Shown here piece by piece: positions 11,918-22,976 of a stretch of DNA of 64,000 nucleotides. The position numbers were made by a program, and so were the translations under genes. Numbering within the stretch: the first letter of the stretch is position 1; the number at the start of each line of letters is the position of its first letter. The notes beneath the pieces were generated by a model, which had not been told where the DNA came from, searched no databases, and saw nothing but the letters and a program-made list of their open reading frames with translations. This stretch comes from Odiellus spinosus (lineage: Eukaryota; Arthropoda; Arachnida; Opiliones; Phalangiidae): the NCBI GenBank assembly GCA_963920705.1, contig OY987226.1, positions 16,556,501 to 16,620,500 on the forward strand, given 5' to 3'.

Positions 11918-14900
11918 TTATAAATTAGGTAGATATCTTATGATATTATTCCACGTTTTCCAACCTCGACAGTTCCCTTCGTCGAACCACCATTTTGTCA
12001 TGTCTCTGGTATTTTTAGTTCTAGTTACAGCATCGTCTTCTCGGTGTAACTTGGCGCACAAATCACAAACCCAGAAACGTGATTTTAAATCGGTTAAATC
12101 AGAAAACACCAATTTATATTTTTCTTTCCATTTGAAGTAGCTAAAATGAATAATATTTTATTATAAATTAAAGGGATCATGAAGTCTGATAACTACATCA
12201 GTTCCTTATCCCAAAATTTCGAAACAATCACTATGGAACTAACATTTTAAAGGGAGATAACGGATTTCAGAATTTTAGTTTTTTAGTTCTAGTAAATACA
12301 TATTTCCGGTACTTTTAAAATTCATGAAATAGCTCGAATTTTGGAAAAGGCCAATGTCGCCCGCCGACTTATTGGTGTGATTTTAAACGAAAACCTCTTT
12401 GATATCATTCATGATTAAAGTAGACATGTAATCTAACTCAATTCGAGCCTTGTCAATTTGATCTCGCGTCAAGCTCGCGAATCTAATCGTTGTTGCAAAA
12501 ATCTCCGAGGCTCTTTTTAGCAAGTGTGACGTTGGTTTTACTTTTCATTTCATTTTGCTACCATAGAATAAAGAAAAAATGAGCTTACCCAATAAGGAAA
12601 AATCTAATTTGGTCAAAAGTGATCCAAATTAGAAAAATCCTTCTCAATTCGACCAAATTGATAGTCCAAATGAAGAGACCTGATTTCATCAACATTGAAC
12701 CAAAGCCGTTTCACATTTTGTTTGTCGAATTCAGAAAAATTTCAACCCTTTTTGACCAAATGAGATGATTTTGGCCAATTTCTTTCATTATTCTATATGG
12801 GAGCATATGTTAAAATTAAAAAGTCACACTACTGGTTAAACAGCATCGCGAATGTTTTCCATTTCGAGATTCGAATCCAGTCAGGTTGCGTGTCTACTTC
12901 GAAACTGTAAAATAATACCTTTGATAGAGCGTCGCGTTGTTCGAAACCAAAATGAGATATTGAGCTAATTTTTGCGGAGATTCGAAATCCAAGGCGTTGA
13001 TGTACGATCCATTCGGAGCGATTTTGTCGTAATCCGCTCCTCCCAGGGTAACGGGTATCATACCGACAGCCAAGGGCAGGAAGAATTTCTCGGTGGCGTA
13101 ATCGAGACATATCGAGTTCTCGAACGACAAGTAGAATTTATATTTCTTAGCCAATTCCCCGTAGCATTCCAGTCTGGATCGCGGTTTTCCACACTGGAAC
13201 GATTTTGAACCGCACAATCCGAAGATATCGACCGATATCTCTTCTTGCATTAATTTAACAAAGTTTTGTCGATTTGAAAAGGCGTCACAACTGCTGACCA
13301 TCCAAACCACCAATTTCTTGTCTCGAAAGTCGCGTAAGATATGCTCGATATCAGAACCTGTAAACTTATATTCCATTTAACTCACGTCATTATTCGTTTA
13401 TTGCCTATCTCTCCTAATTAGGATTAGCAATTAATCCTATCGCCTCGCTTTTAGGCTTATAGATAATGTTAGGCTCAGTAAATAATTTATAGTCAATGTT
13501 AGGGCAAAGTCGGGCTTAGCAAATGTACGGGCAAAGTCTGGCTTAGCAAATTTATATTCAACCTAACGTTGAATATAAATTTATAGGCCTTGTGAGGCCT
13601 TAGCAGATATATGGGCAACGTTAAGCTTAGCCATTATATAGGCAACGCTATGTTCTTAGCAAATATATAAGCAACGTTAGGCTTAGCAAATATATAGGCG
13701 ACATTATAGGCTTAGCAAATGTATAATGTGGATCAGTGTTACTTTTTGTAAATATGTGTCAATGTTTGGCTTAACATTTATAATATAGGTCAAAGTTTGT
13801 TTTAGCAAATAGGTATTCAGTTTAGCTATAAAGCTCTATTGAAACAGACCAATTATTTATATAACGATACTATTTAAAGAAATAAGCTTACTATAATTTT
13901 CATTTTGTTTTTTTGGTCTAAATAACCCGTAAGGCGAGTAGATATCAGAATCGAGTCTGTAACTGACCATCCAGTCTACGTGAGGACCCAATGTCTTCGC
14001 CACTTGTTTATTAACGTGAATCGGTGATTCGTAGCTAACTAATATCCATTTTTGATTGACAACTAAACAGAATAATTATACGCTTTTAAGTATTTACATT
14101 TTTATTTACTTGTAAGATTAATGGGCACTTATCGTAATAAAGATGAATAACAAAACCTGGAGCTCATAAGCGTCCTCTAACGGAAAACAGTGGCGAAAGT
14201 AGGAATGAACAAAACTGCGTGTGGTCTGCACATTCTTTATACATATCAGGCACGCACGCAAGATAAATTGTTAGTTATTACTTTTGCCACTGATGCCGTT
14301 AGAGGACGCTTATGTTATTCATCTTTTCAATTAAGATAGGTGTTCATTGTCCTAGATTACATTGTTATTTACGTTTAATTTTGGGAAGATTATTCGTGTT
14401 AACGTGTGGCCAATAGAAAACGATGGCATCCGCTTTGTCGCTTTCAAATTGGTTGGCGGTTGGCGTACACGAGTAGTTTCCAAGTCCTGGACAAATTTCA
14501 CGGACTTGTAAGTCGCTAAACCATTCCCATCCATCGTAGAAGTCAGTCCATAGTAGAACTGTTTTTCTTCCCACGGTAGTTTTATTAAGTACAACTTCGG
14601 TTTCATTGGCGATGAAGTTTTCCCGATTATGTAGGTACACTGCATATCAATTAAGTAAAATCATTCACATTTTTAACCAAATTTAAAAGTAATGGGGTCT
14701 TCGGATAAAGTTATACTGAAGCGCGTTCGGGTACGTAAAATCAACCTTCTACTTGGCATTTGGTCGGAGTTACTGTTCTAATAGGATTTCTCAACCATAC
14801 ATACGAAATACTTATCATATAGAAACTTTTCACAGGGTTAGCCCCTTTGAAAAAAACGCGGAAGTGCCATACATCGATGGAAAAATTAAAATATGATCTT

Positions 14901-15759
14901 TTAGTCTGATAATTAGTTATTTTTAATCGATTTGGACAGTAACAATATGCGTAAAAACAGTATAAAAACTCACCAAAGTTTTCGTGATAGTTTATAGTTA
15001 CTTATCAAAGTCGCGAACTAAACTCGCTAAGCCTAAATCCATTTCGAAGAAACGGATTGCCGCTCAACTGAAATGAGTACCGATCCCTGGCTAGAAAAAT
15101 GGTGACCTTTATTGCCCCATCCGTGATCTTAGAGACACGGAGATATGGGGCAGGAGCTTTTGAGAGAAATCCAGGGGTGGAAAAAATTCGGCACCGAAAA
15201 TTTATAAAAGGAAGAAACGCATGGAGATGGAGTTAAGTTTTTATTTAAAAAACTGTAACTCAAAACTGTAACTCGCCATAGTTACAGTTTTTTTTAAATG
15301 AAATCCATGCGTTTCTTCTTTTTATAAAAATTTAAAAATATTACTCTACCACGGGATTCTGATTTTAGAAAATTCAAGGTTAACAATAAGAGTTAAGGCA
15401 TTATTTTCACTCCCTTTAAATAGAAACTCCATAATTTCATATATGAATGATCGGCTCAAGCCAAGTCTGTTTATGGTATCTTCACGTACACGCACCCGTT
15501 ACGTACTTATGGTTTTCTTAAAATTAGTATTTATGTCTATATTTTAAATATATATTTAATCATAATTTTAAAATTTTAAAAATATTTTAATGTTACCTGG
15601 TTCGATGTCAGTATATCTCTTAATCCTATGTGTCATATGAATCACGGAATTCATAAATAACAAGATTATTAGGAAAATACCAATGGACGATGTTATGACG
15701 TAACGCGAACATTTCCTCCAAATGCAAAATATCATTTTGAAGTTCAGAATCTCATTCAC
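11918..15759 (-). CDS. Alpha-1,3-fucosyltransferase (GT10), gene B, five exons
   Basis: Exons on the minus strand: 15759-15597, 14639-14373, 14062-13892, 13357-12919 and 12140-11918. The joined frame is 1263 nt, 420 residues plus stop, with intron phases 1, 1, 1, 2 exactly as in gene A. Residues 1-19 form a cytosolic tail ending RKCSRY, and about 20-41 a hydrophobic anchor. Catalytic-domain landmarks include YRLDSDIYSPYG, VDIFG, YLSFENS, DYATEKF, GGADYDK, SYINALDF and the C-terminal CDLC. The role is as for gene A: a Golgi GDP-fucose-dependent alpha-1,3-fucosyltransferase of unknown acceptor. It is a tandem duplicate of A. Exon 4 is about 98% identical in DNA after the first ~11 codons, whereas the exon 2 proteins are only about two-thirds identical. 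Introns 1, 2 and 3 carry a hairpin repeat, a hairpin MITE and a TAGGCTTA minisatellite. All motifs are intact and no frameshift is seen, so it looks functional. Confidence 0.9.
12440..12775. repeat. Dispersed repeat in intron 4 of gene B, shared with 32045-32290
   Basis: Shared landmarks are AAGCTCGCGAAT, CGAGGCT.TTTTTA, TGTGACGT.GGTTTTACTTTT, CCATAGAATAA and AATTTGGTCAAAA. The following part, rich in GACCAAAT, runs towards exon 4. The family type is unknown. Confidence 0.55.
13455..13815. repeat. Degenerate ~35-bp minisatellite with TAGGCTTAGC core, intron 3 of gene B
   Basis: About ten diverged units each contain (T)TAGGCTTAGCAAAT followed by ATATAGGCAACG or similar. The array fills most of the intron between exons 3 and 4 of gene B. 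The corresponding intron of gene A does not contain it, so it arose after the duplication or was lost from A. Confidence 0.7.
14139..14325. mobile_element. Hairpin MITE, family G, intron 2 of gene B
   Basis: The ends are inverted copies of AAGATGAATAACA, and the arms share CATAAGCGTCCTCTAACGG and AGTGGC.AAAGTA. A second copy of the family occurs at 25127-25270, in intron 2 of gene C. Confidence 0.75.
15190..15330. repeat. Hairpin repeat in intron 1 of gene B
   Basis: GAAGAAACGCATGGA near 15213 is matched by its complement TCCATGCGTTTCTTC near 15305, with further pairing of AAAAACTGTAACT to AGTTACAGTTTTTT inside. It folds into one imperfect hairpin flanked by TTTATAAAA on both sides. No other copy was noticed. 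Confidence 0.65.
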
Positions 15760-16072
15760 GCCATAGTATGATTAGTACGAAACCTATATGGGTTAGTTTT
15801 AAAAATCAGTGAATTTTTTTAAAATTATGGGATGGATCAGCTATGGAGGCAACAATAAATAACTAGGAATAGGACTAGACCAATTTTATATGCCTGTAGA
15901 AAACACTAAAGCCAATAAAAAATTCACCCCTGGAATATCTAGTCTGTAACAGGGGCGTAGGAACTTGGGGCACAGTGAGTATTGCCCTTCAAATGTCAAA
16001 CCTGCCCCCTGCAATAACTATAGGTTGCCCTTCCCCCATCAATATCGAGCGGTGCCGGTAGTCACTTTCAGC

Positions 16073-16584
16073 CGAAATTGTAGAGCTCGGAATCGGATTA
16101 TGAATAACTTAGGATATCCATTTGGTAACGAAGCTTTTTTCAGATATTTTAATCTCGGATAAATTGTTTGTTAATTTAAAACCACAAATTATAGAAATAG
16201 ATATATCAAAAGGATACGTATTATCCGGATATAAATTTTGAGCTTGATTAATTAACTAATTACTCGTTTATTCAAACGGATAACGCAAAGATAAAAATAT
16301 GATGTTTAGCGATATCCCTGTAGAAGTAAATAAAATAATTATATTTTAACCTAAATTGAAAGGAACAGCGACTAAATGACTACATTCTAGCTTCAAGATC
16401 TCAATTTTGGGTTACAATCCGCGAATAAACTCGATCGTTTCAAATTTTCTTATTCGAATGAGTAACTCGAAACTCGTATATCGTATCAGTTTAAGATAAC
16501 AATGAGTACGAGTAAAAAGTTTGCCTTGACATTCACGATGGTCAATTAACAAAATTTATACGAATTCCCGGCTCTACGAAATTG
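16073..16584. mobile_element. Non-autonomous hAT-like element with 8-bp target duplication
   Basis: The element proper is 16081-16576 (496 bp). It starts TAGAGCTCGGAATCGG and ends with the inverted CCCGGCTCTA. It is flanked on both sides by the identical octamer CGAAATTG (16073-16080 and 16577-16584). An 8-bp duplication with TAGAG-type ends is the hallmark of the hAT superfamily. There is no transposase frame. The related copy is at 18751-19517. Confidence 0.85.
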
Positions 16585-17270
16585 TGCTCTTATAGTGTTT
16601 GATTTCACTAACATTATCTATCTTAAGATGAATTCCATAAAGTGATAGACTTTTGTTTTTACTTTATATTAATGAGGAATCTAATTCCCTATCGATTCAA
16701 TTTCAACTTCTGTCATAGAATCTGACAGTACGAGCGTTGGTTAAATTTCGTAGAACTTTATGCTAAAAGAGACACACGCGAAGCGCCAAATCACACGAAT
16801 GATGTCGTGTCCTTTCCAACGATCTAGTTACTGTAACTTTAGCCTAAAGTAAAAGTAAAACAAAATCTGTTTCTAATTAACCTTCAAATGAGAAGAGTAA
16901 ACCAAGCCTGACCTTGAAAGAAATACACTGGCGTGTTGGAGTCCACAAAATATTATAAAATAGTTTGTAAAAAAAACAGGACTAAACTGAAAATTCAGTA
17001 GCGGAAAAATATGAAATATTTTCCGGTAAAATATGCCTCGGTCATTTTCGGGGAAAATTTTACAGTTTACAGCCCTACTTTATATACAATTTTTATTAAG
17101 ATCACCTGATGCTCAATCGTGATTATCGTCATGGAGGGTAGCGAATTGTATATAGTCCGGGAAACCTGGAAAAAACGGGGAATTATTACCCAAACAATTT
17201 CAAACTAACCTTTTTTTGGAGTGTTGAAATAAATCCAGAATCTAATTTAAATCACGAAATTCAATATGAT
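16585..17270. other. No gene seen
   Basis: AT-rich DNA without a supported frame. The phrase CATAAAGTGATAGACTTTTG at 16637-16656 matches the terminal sequence of the palindromic element at 59860-60587, suggesting a solo end fragment. Confidence 0.4.
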
Positions 17271-17274
17271 GAAA

Positions 17275-17900
17275 TCATCAATTGATTTAAAAATCCGCCG
17301 ACATCCAATTCCGATTCACCACATGATTTCGAAGTCTGACCAAATTCGACAAAATTGAACATTTGATTAGGAAATCTGATCCATCACAAGATTACCAAAT
17401 CCTACCAAATTGAACACTTGATTTTGAAATATGATCCATCATATGATTTCAAAATTTGACCAAATTGAATACTTGATTTCGAAATATGATCCATCATATA
17501 TCATTTCAAAATTTGACCAAATTGAATACTTGATTTCGAAATATGATCCATCATATATCATTTCAAAATTTGACCATATTGAATACTTGATTTCGAAATA
17601 TGATCCATCATATATCATTTCAAAATTTGACCATATTGAATACTTGATTTCGAAATATGATCCATCATATATCATTTCAAAATTTGACCAAATTGAATAC
17701 TTGATTTCGAAATATGATCCACAATGTATGATTTCAAAATCCGACCAAATTTAATAACTTCATTTCGAAATCCTACTAGAATTAATCAATTAATTTCAAA
17801 ACTCGACTAAATTGAAGCGCATGATTCTGAAATCCGACGAAATAAGTTCACTTTAATTTCTAAATCCATCGATATCCGTTACTCATTTTGTGGAAAGTCC
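17275..17900. repeat. 57-bp minisatellite with degenerate flanks
   Basis: About five well-conserved 57-bp units lie at 17440-17745, each with ATTGAATACTTGATTTCGAA and ATGATCCATCATATATCATT, inside a wider zone of decayed units with GACCAAATT and TTGATTTC words. Because 57 is a multiple of three, a 19-residue repeat is open on both strands (107 codons plus, 78 codons minus). This is not evidence for a protein. Confidence 0.85.
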
Positions 17901-18214
17901 GAACCCTCGTCTTTTTAAACTTTAAATTTTAAATCCTTCATCCACCTACGTAACATTTAAAAATATTCAAACAAGTTTCTTCGAGTGCCGTCATATGTTA
18001 ATTAAACGAAACTATACGTAACTAATTGTACAAAAGGCGAAAATAGTAAATCCGAGTCGTTTTATAGTTCAGTCATTGAAATTATATACCAACTAAAAAT
18101 AAAAAAATATAAACGTAGGGTTCTCATGGAGGCTTCATTAATAATTTACGGTTGAGTGACTAGCTTCCCTACTTTTACATCACGCGCACAATGGTCTATT
18201 ATATAATTTTTTAT

Positions 18215-18218
<4 letters not shown>

Positions 18219-18253
<35 letters not shown>
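18219..18253. repeat. (TA)n microsatellite
   Basis: Uninterrupted TA dinucleotides over about 35 bp in AT-rich DNA. Confidence 0.9.
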
Positions 18254-18257
<4 letters not shown>

Positions 18258-18486
18258 CCCGTTTCGGAAGTTCTTACAACACTCGTCAGCGCTATTTAGC
18301 GTCGTGTGGACTAAGTTAAAATACGATATTACTAACTCTAAATGTAGAGGAAAAACTGGTTTTATCGTTATGGTAATTATGACTGTTTTTGTTTTGGCTC
18401 TTAGGAAACGCGTAGGAAGCGAACATACATTTTAACGGTGATTTTTCTATAATGAACAAGAAACAAAGAGGAATTAAATGTCTTAA

Positions 18487-18750
18487 AGCTACGTTCACAC
18501 TAGAGTTTCTCAATCTATTTTAATCGATAAAATCAAACCGATATTTAAATCGCTCCGAATCGTTTGAAGCGCCAAATGTTCACGTATCATCTTCATAAAC
18601 CGATTTGATAGTTGTTGAAGCCGAATCGGTAATTGAAACTGATTAGCGAAGCAGTTTCGAGAAATCGATTTAAATAGATTCGAGAAAAACGGTTTCCCTT
18701 TCACTTTATTGCAGCGAATCGATTTAAAACCGTTTGAATCGACTCTATGA
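18487..18750. mobile_element. MITE family T (ends AGCTACGTTCACACTAG), truncated copy
   Basis: Starts AGCTACGTTCACACTAG and continues with AATCTATTTTAATCGATAAA, a ATCAAACCGATATTTAAATC block, the GCCGAATCGG.. centre and GAAGCAGTTTCGAGAAATCG. These match 27628-27890, 43388-43825, 48735-49025 and 49305-49507. The distal inverted end is missing where the element meets a hAT-like element at 18751. Confidence 0.75.
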
Positions 18751-19517
18751 TAGAGCTCGGAATCCGATAATTAATATCCATTGACAACCAGGCTTTTTCA
18801 GATATTTTAATCTCAGATAAGTTAATATAAACCACAAATTACAAACATATCAAACGGATACGAATTATCCGGAGAATATAAATATTATCCGTGAAAGTCA
18901 ATCGGATATTATCCGTTCGCGAAAACATATCCATGTCTTATTCGAGTTAACGTATCTGAATGTAAGGCGAACTTTTTATTCCTGCTCATTGTTATAGGAA
19001 ATTGATACGTTATATTAGTTATTCATTCGGATTAGAAAATTTGAAACTCAAGTTTCTTCGCGGATTTTAACCCAGATTGATAACTTGAAGCTTGAATTTA
19101 GTAGGTTCCTTTCACTTTAGATTAAAATAAAATTATTATATTCATTCTATACGGATTTCGAGAAACGTCATATTTTTTCAGACGAGGCGTAACTAACCGG
19201 TTTAATTAGATATAACCGAGGTTTACATAGTCTTCTTAGTTCAATAAACTTAATTTAAATCTGATTAAACCTCGGTTAATTATGCTTCGTCTGAAGAGGG
19301 TATTATCCGTTTGAATAAACCTGGAAATTTTTATTAATGAAGTTTAAAATTTTATGTCCGGATAAATCGTATCCATTTGATTTGTCTTGTCTGTTTATAT
19401 AATTTGTGGTTTTATATTAATTAACACACAATTTATCCGAGATTATATAAAATATGTGAAAAAAGCCTAGTTATCAATGTATATCCTAAGTTATTCATTA
19501 TACGATTCCTAGCTCTA
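18751..19517. mobile_element. hAT-like element related to 16081-16576, with nested MITE
   Basis: It starts TAGAGCTCGGAATCC and ends GATTCCTAGCTCTA. The terminal ~150 bp are inverted copies of each other (CAGATATTTTAATCTC, AACCACAAATTA, GGATACGAATTATCCGG and their complements) and match the ends of the element at 16081. No 8-bp duplication survives. A separate small element sits inside at 19179-19293. Confidence 0.75.
19179..19293. mobile_element. Nested 115-bp MITE with CAGACGARGC ends
   Basis: About 28 bp at each end are inverted copies: CAGACGAGGCGTAACTAACC at the left and its near-complement GGTTAATTATGCTTCGTCTG at the right. The CAG/CTG termini are typical of hAT-like MITEs. It lies within the larger element 18751-19517. 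Confidence 0.65.
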
Positions 19518-20125
19518 TTTCGAAGGGATGCTGATGCTGACGAAAGAATTCACGAACGAGCTCGTGGACTAGCAATATACGAGAAGTTTTTCTAAATAAA
19601 GTCGGTTCTTATCCGTGATAGAAGCTTTCTTAACAATTTGACGCCGCGAAAACAAGAATTTTGTTTCGCTGGATGAAAGAAATATTTTTCTGAAATAGCT
19701 ATAGCTTATAGTTAAAAATGGTTCAAAATATATCATAGAAAAGATTACCTGAACCGTAAAAATAAATACTTTATAATTACCATATCCTCGATATTTTTAA
19801 AACAATTCCCGCAATACTATGTCATCACTATGGTGGGCTGGTGGCGTGGCTATTATTGTTCATTTACGCAGCTTCTCTTGTAAGAACAGGAAATATAACT
19901 GACTTTTATTTATTACGCGTGCTTTACAGCTGAAAGTACAAACTTCTAAAGTACGCGACACTGTTGCTGTTCATATTTTATAATGATCTATCTATTCGTC
20001 ATCATATGTTTGCATATTTATCTGTATTTACTAACACTCTCCCTTGTCGTAATACACTTCGTAACAAAATTGAAATAACGGAATTTCCTTATTTCTTGCC
20101 ACCCGAGGCGAAAAGATGACAACAG
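19518..20125. other. No gene seen
   Basis: AT-rich, no supported frame. The phrase TATGTCATCACTATGGT at about 19818 recurs near 38380 (TACGTCATCACTATGGT), hinting at a further low-copy repeat. Confidence 0.35.
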
Positions 20126-20211
20126 CCTCGAGGTGGACTTGATCCACTGACCTCTGGGTTATTGTCCCAAGCTCTAACCCAGAGGTCGGTGGTTCAAGTC
20201 CACCCCGAGGA
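20126..20211. repeat. Foldback made of two inverted tRNA 3'-half-like sequences
   Basis: The left arm (20126-20161) and the right arm (20175-20211) are inverted copies. Read on the plus strand the right arm is TAACCCAGAGGTCGGTGGTT followed by CAAGTCCACCCCGAGGA. This is the anticodon 3' strand, variable loop, T-arm (GGTGG-TTCAAGT-CCACC) and acceptor 3' strand of a tRNA. Read on the minus strand, the left arm plus spacer gives GTTAGAGCTTGGGACAATAA and a comparable T-arm, with AAT at the anticodon position but C instead of T before it. No 5' acceptor strand is present, so it is not a functional tRNA gene. Confidence 0.7.
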
Positions 20212-20845
20212 AGTTGTAATTCCGTTCACACTTCACACTTTGGAACCGTTTCGAATGTTCAAGTCGACTTTTTAAGATATTTCGCTTTTTGGTCAAAGGT
20301 CTAAAAAATTTTATAATTTGAACTCTCCGAAACGTAGCGTGAACGCTAAGAAAATCAATCCTTGGATAAACACTCACTGTCTTTCAATTTTAGCGCTGAT
20401 TGGTTAGTAATTCATTGCGACGAAATTTAAAATCTTTTCTAATAGAATTTTTCTTAAATTCGGGAAATGCTAATTTATCATTAATTAGGAATAGAAAAAA
20501 ATACTTCATCTAGGCTAAAAGTAACTCTTTGTTATTTCCGAATATAATTGTACATTTTGAGCGTCCGATTTCTACGTTATAACACGGCCAGTTTTCGTAT
20601 CGGTACTGACATGGCTTCATCACGCACTGTTTTGTTAAAAAAACTAGCTGAGAGACTGCGCGATCGCCTGTAGATTATAATGTTAAGTTCTAAAACGAAA
20701 TGTCCATCACGGTCAGCACGCGATAAGGCGTGAATCTGCGTGACGTTGCAGGGTTTATATATTTATACACCTTGCATGATATTTATGCATATGTACAGTA
20801 CACTTTCAAGCACTGTATAATATTGGATCGATCCCTGAGAAGTCA
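20212..20845. other. No gene seen
   Basis: AT-rich sequence with no supported frame or repeat that I recognise. Confidence 0.3.
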
Positions 20846-21286
20846 TTAAAGGGAGAATGCAACCTAATTGCAAGTGATTTTTTATCGATTCCTTATCGTT
20901 TAAATAGGCCTAATCCATCAATAAAAAGTTTACAATACAAATATTAAACTAGAAATAAATTTAAAACTTACCCTGAAAATAGGCTTAGCGGGATTCATGG
21001 AGATCCTGAATTGCGTCCGTGTAAGGTCTAGCGACCAATAAGCAAAGGCCCGTCGTTCACTCGAGATCTCCACGAGACTTTCGTCGCGCGCGATTGGTCG
21101 CTAGACCTTACACGCGAGGAAAGCAGGACCTCCATGAATCCCACTAAGCCTATTTTCAGGGTAAGTTTTAAATTTATTTCTAGTTTAATATTTGTTTGTA
21201 AATATTTTCAGTAGTGGATTAGGCCTATTTAAACAATAAGGAATCGATAAAAAATCACTTGTTGTTAGGTTGCATTCTCCCTTTAA
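20846..21286. mobile_element. TTAA-flanked palindromic MITE, family M1, copy b (best preserved)
   Basis: Starts TTAA then AGGGAGAATGCAACCTAATT and ends with AGGTTGCATTCTCCCT then TTAA. The arms are long inverted repeats with ATCGATTCCTTATCGTTTAA and TAGGCCTAATCCA. TTAA on both sides suggests a piggyBac-type target site. Non-coding. Confidence 0.85.
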
Positions 21287-21360
21287 CTACTACATTTTCA
21301 TTTTTCTCCTTTTTGTTCCATAGAGTTCAAAAATCATACTTACACGTTCTATTGGACGAA

Positions 21361-22217
21361 TTAAAGGAGGAAGCAGCAGTAGGCAATGTGTGATTATCTA
21401 TCGATTCCTTATATTAAAATAGGCCCGATACACTAGTGGAAAAAAATTACAAACCAATATTAAGATATAAAAATTAATTTTCAACTTGTTCACGGAGAGT
21501 ATGCTTAACACGGATTCGCAGTGAGTTTGATATCGTGTCGTTTAACGCGTCTTCGGGAAAACCTTTTTTTCTGTATATAGAGCATGCCTAGCGTTAATTA
21601 CCACAATTTTGGAAATCTCTCACGGTAATTCACCAATATATTCACAAAATGATTTCAATTTATGTGATTTTTAAACGCGAAATTCCTTTTTCAATCGCTT
21701 CAAAATTATTGTTTCTATCTAAATAACAACCCCTACTCTCCTGAAAAATCCCTTTTTTTTTTTTTTTTTTATCATTATATACTGAACCATTTGACTTTGG
21801 ATTGATAGGGGGGCAAAGTGATTCAGACATAAAAATTACATTAACCGTACTTAATAACGCCAAACACGAATAATTATTGAAAAAAGGATTTGTAGACGAT
21901 TTAAAACGTTAAACTTTGACCTCTTTTAGCAATTTATTAGCTTTTAATCCGAAAAGTTTTAAACTATAAATTACTTTTTTGGTAACCGTAAATTAACATT
22001 ACCTGGAAATTAACCGCGGAAAATAACTGATTTAGAACTCTACGCACGCTAGCATGATTGGCCGGAGACTCGTTATCGTTGAGATATCAAATTCTTCATG
22101 GATACCTGTTAAGCCTACTTTCGAGTAAGTTAAAAATTGATCGAAATTGATAATATTGGCTTATAGGTCAAAAAAAATTCGATAGAAAATGACTCGTCGG
22201 GTTGCATTCTCCTTGTA
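21361..22217. mobile_element. Degenerate M1-related palindromic element
   Basis: The left side starts TTAAAGGAGG and has CTATCGATTCCTTAT and AGTATGCTTAACACGG. The right side ends TGTTAAGCCTACTTTCGAGTAA, CGATAGAAAATGACTCG and GGTTGCATTCTCC. At 857 bp it is about twice the usual M1 length, so it has probably taken in other DNA, including a T-run at 21756-21771. Its arms use TTAAC rather than TTAGC, like 48560-48700. Confidence 0.55.
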
Positions 22218-22542
22218 ACATTTTCATTTATATTCCTCCTGACTCTGTCAGGATTGCGTGCAAGATCCACGGCGTATACCTGTACCGGAAACGCATTAAA
22301 TATCAACATGATTTAAATATGATTTATCGAACTTCCAAAACCTAAAAATATCCTGTTTACCATTTCAAACTAAAAAAAGACTATAGGTTGAGAAATTTTA
22401 CTCGTAACCTCTATACGTGTACGTAAAGCTTGTACGTGGAATTTTGTTGAAAACTTATTTGTATATGGGAGAGGGAGATATCATCAATACGAGAAAAAAA
22501 GTTTAAGTGAAATCTGTGAGCCAAATCCCTTTACTAATATTT
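22218..22542. other. No gene seen
   Basis: Short AT-rich spacer between two M1 elements, nothing recognised. Confidence 0.3.
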
Positions 22543-22976
22543 TTAAGGGATAATGCAACCTAATAACAAATGATTTTTTTATCGATTCCTTATCGTTTAA
22601 ATAGGCCTAACATACCGATAAAAAGTTTACAAATACTAAACTAGAAATAAGTTTAAAACTTACCCGGAAAATAGGCTTAGCGGGATTCATGGAGATCCTG
22701 AATTGCCTCCGTGTAAGGTCTAGCGACCAATGAGCAAAGGCTCGTCGTTCACGCAGTATCTCTAGGAGACTTACTATGGCGTTCGATTGGTCGCTAGACC
22801 TTATACGCGAGGAAATCAGGATATACTTGAATCCCGCTAAGCCTATTTTCCGGGTAAGTTTTAAATTTATTTCTTGTTTAATTTTTGTTCGTAACTGTTT
22901 TAACTAGTGGATTAGACCTATTTAAACAATTAGGAATCGATAAAAAATCACTTATTAGTTTGCATTCTCCCTTTAA
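22543..22976. mobile_element. TTAA-flanked palindromic MITE, family M1, copy c
   Basis: Starts TTAAGGGATAATGCAACC and ends TGCATTCTCCCTTTAA. The interior matches copies a, b and d, including GGGATTCATGGAGATCCTGA and CGCGAGGAAATCAGGAT. It lies about 250 bp downstream of the gene C stop. Confidence 0.85.

Noticed and set aside
17431..17754. 107-residue repeat protein
   Set aside because: It is produced by the 57-bp minisatellite, which is equally open on the opposite strand.
20126..20211. Functional tRNA-Ile gene
   Set aside because: No 5' acceptor strand or D-arm in the right place, and a C where the near-invariant T33 should be. The hairpin arrangement excludes a normal tRNA.
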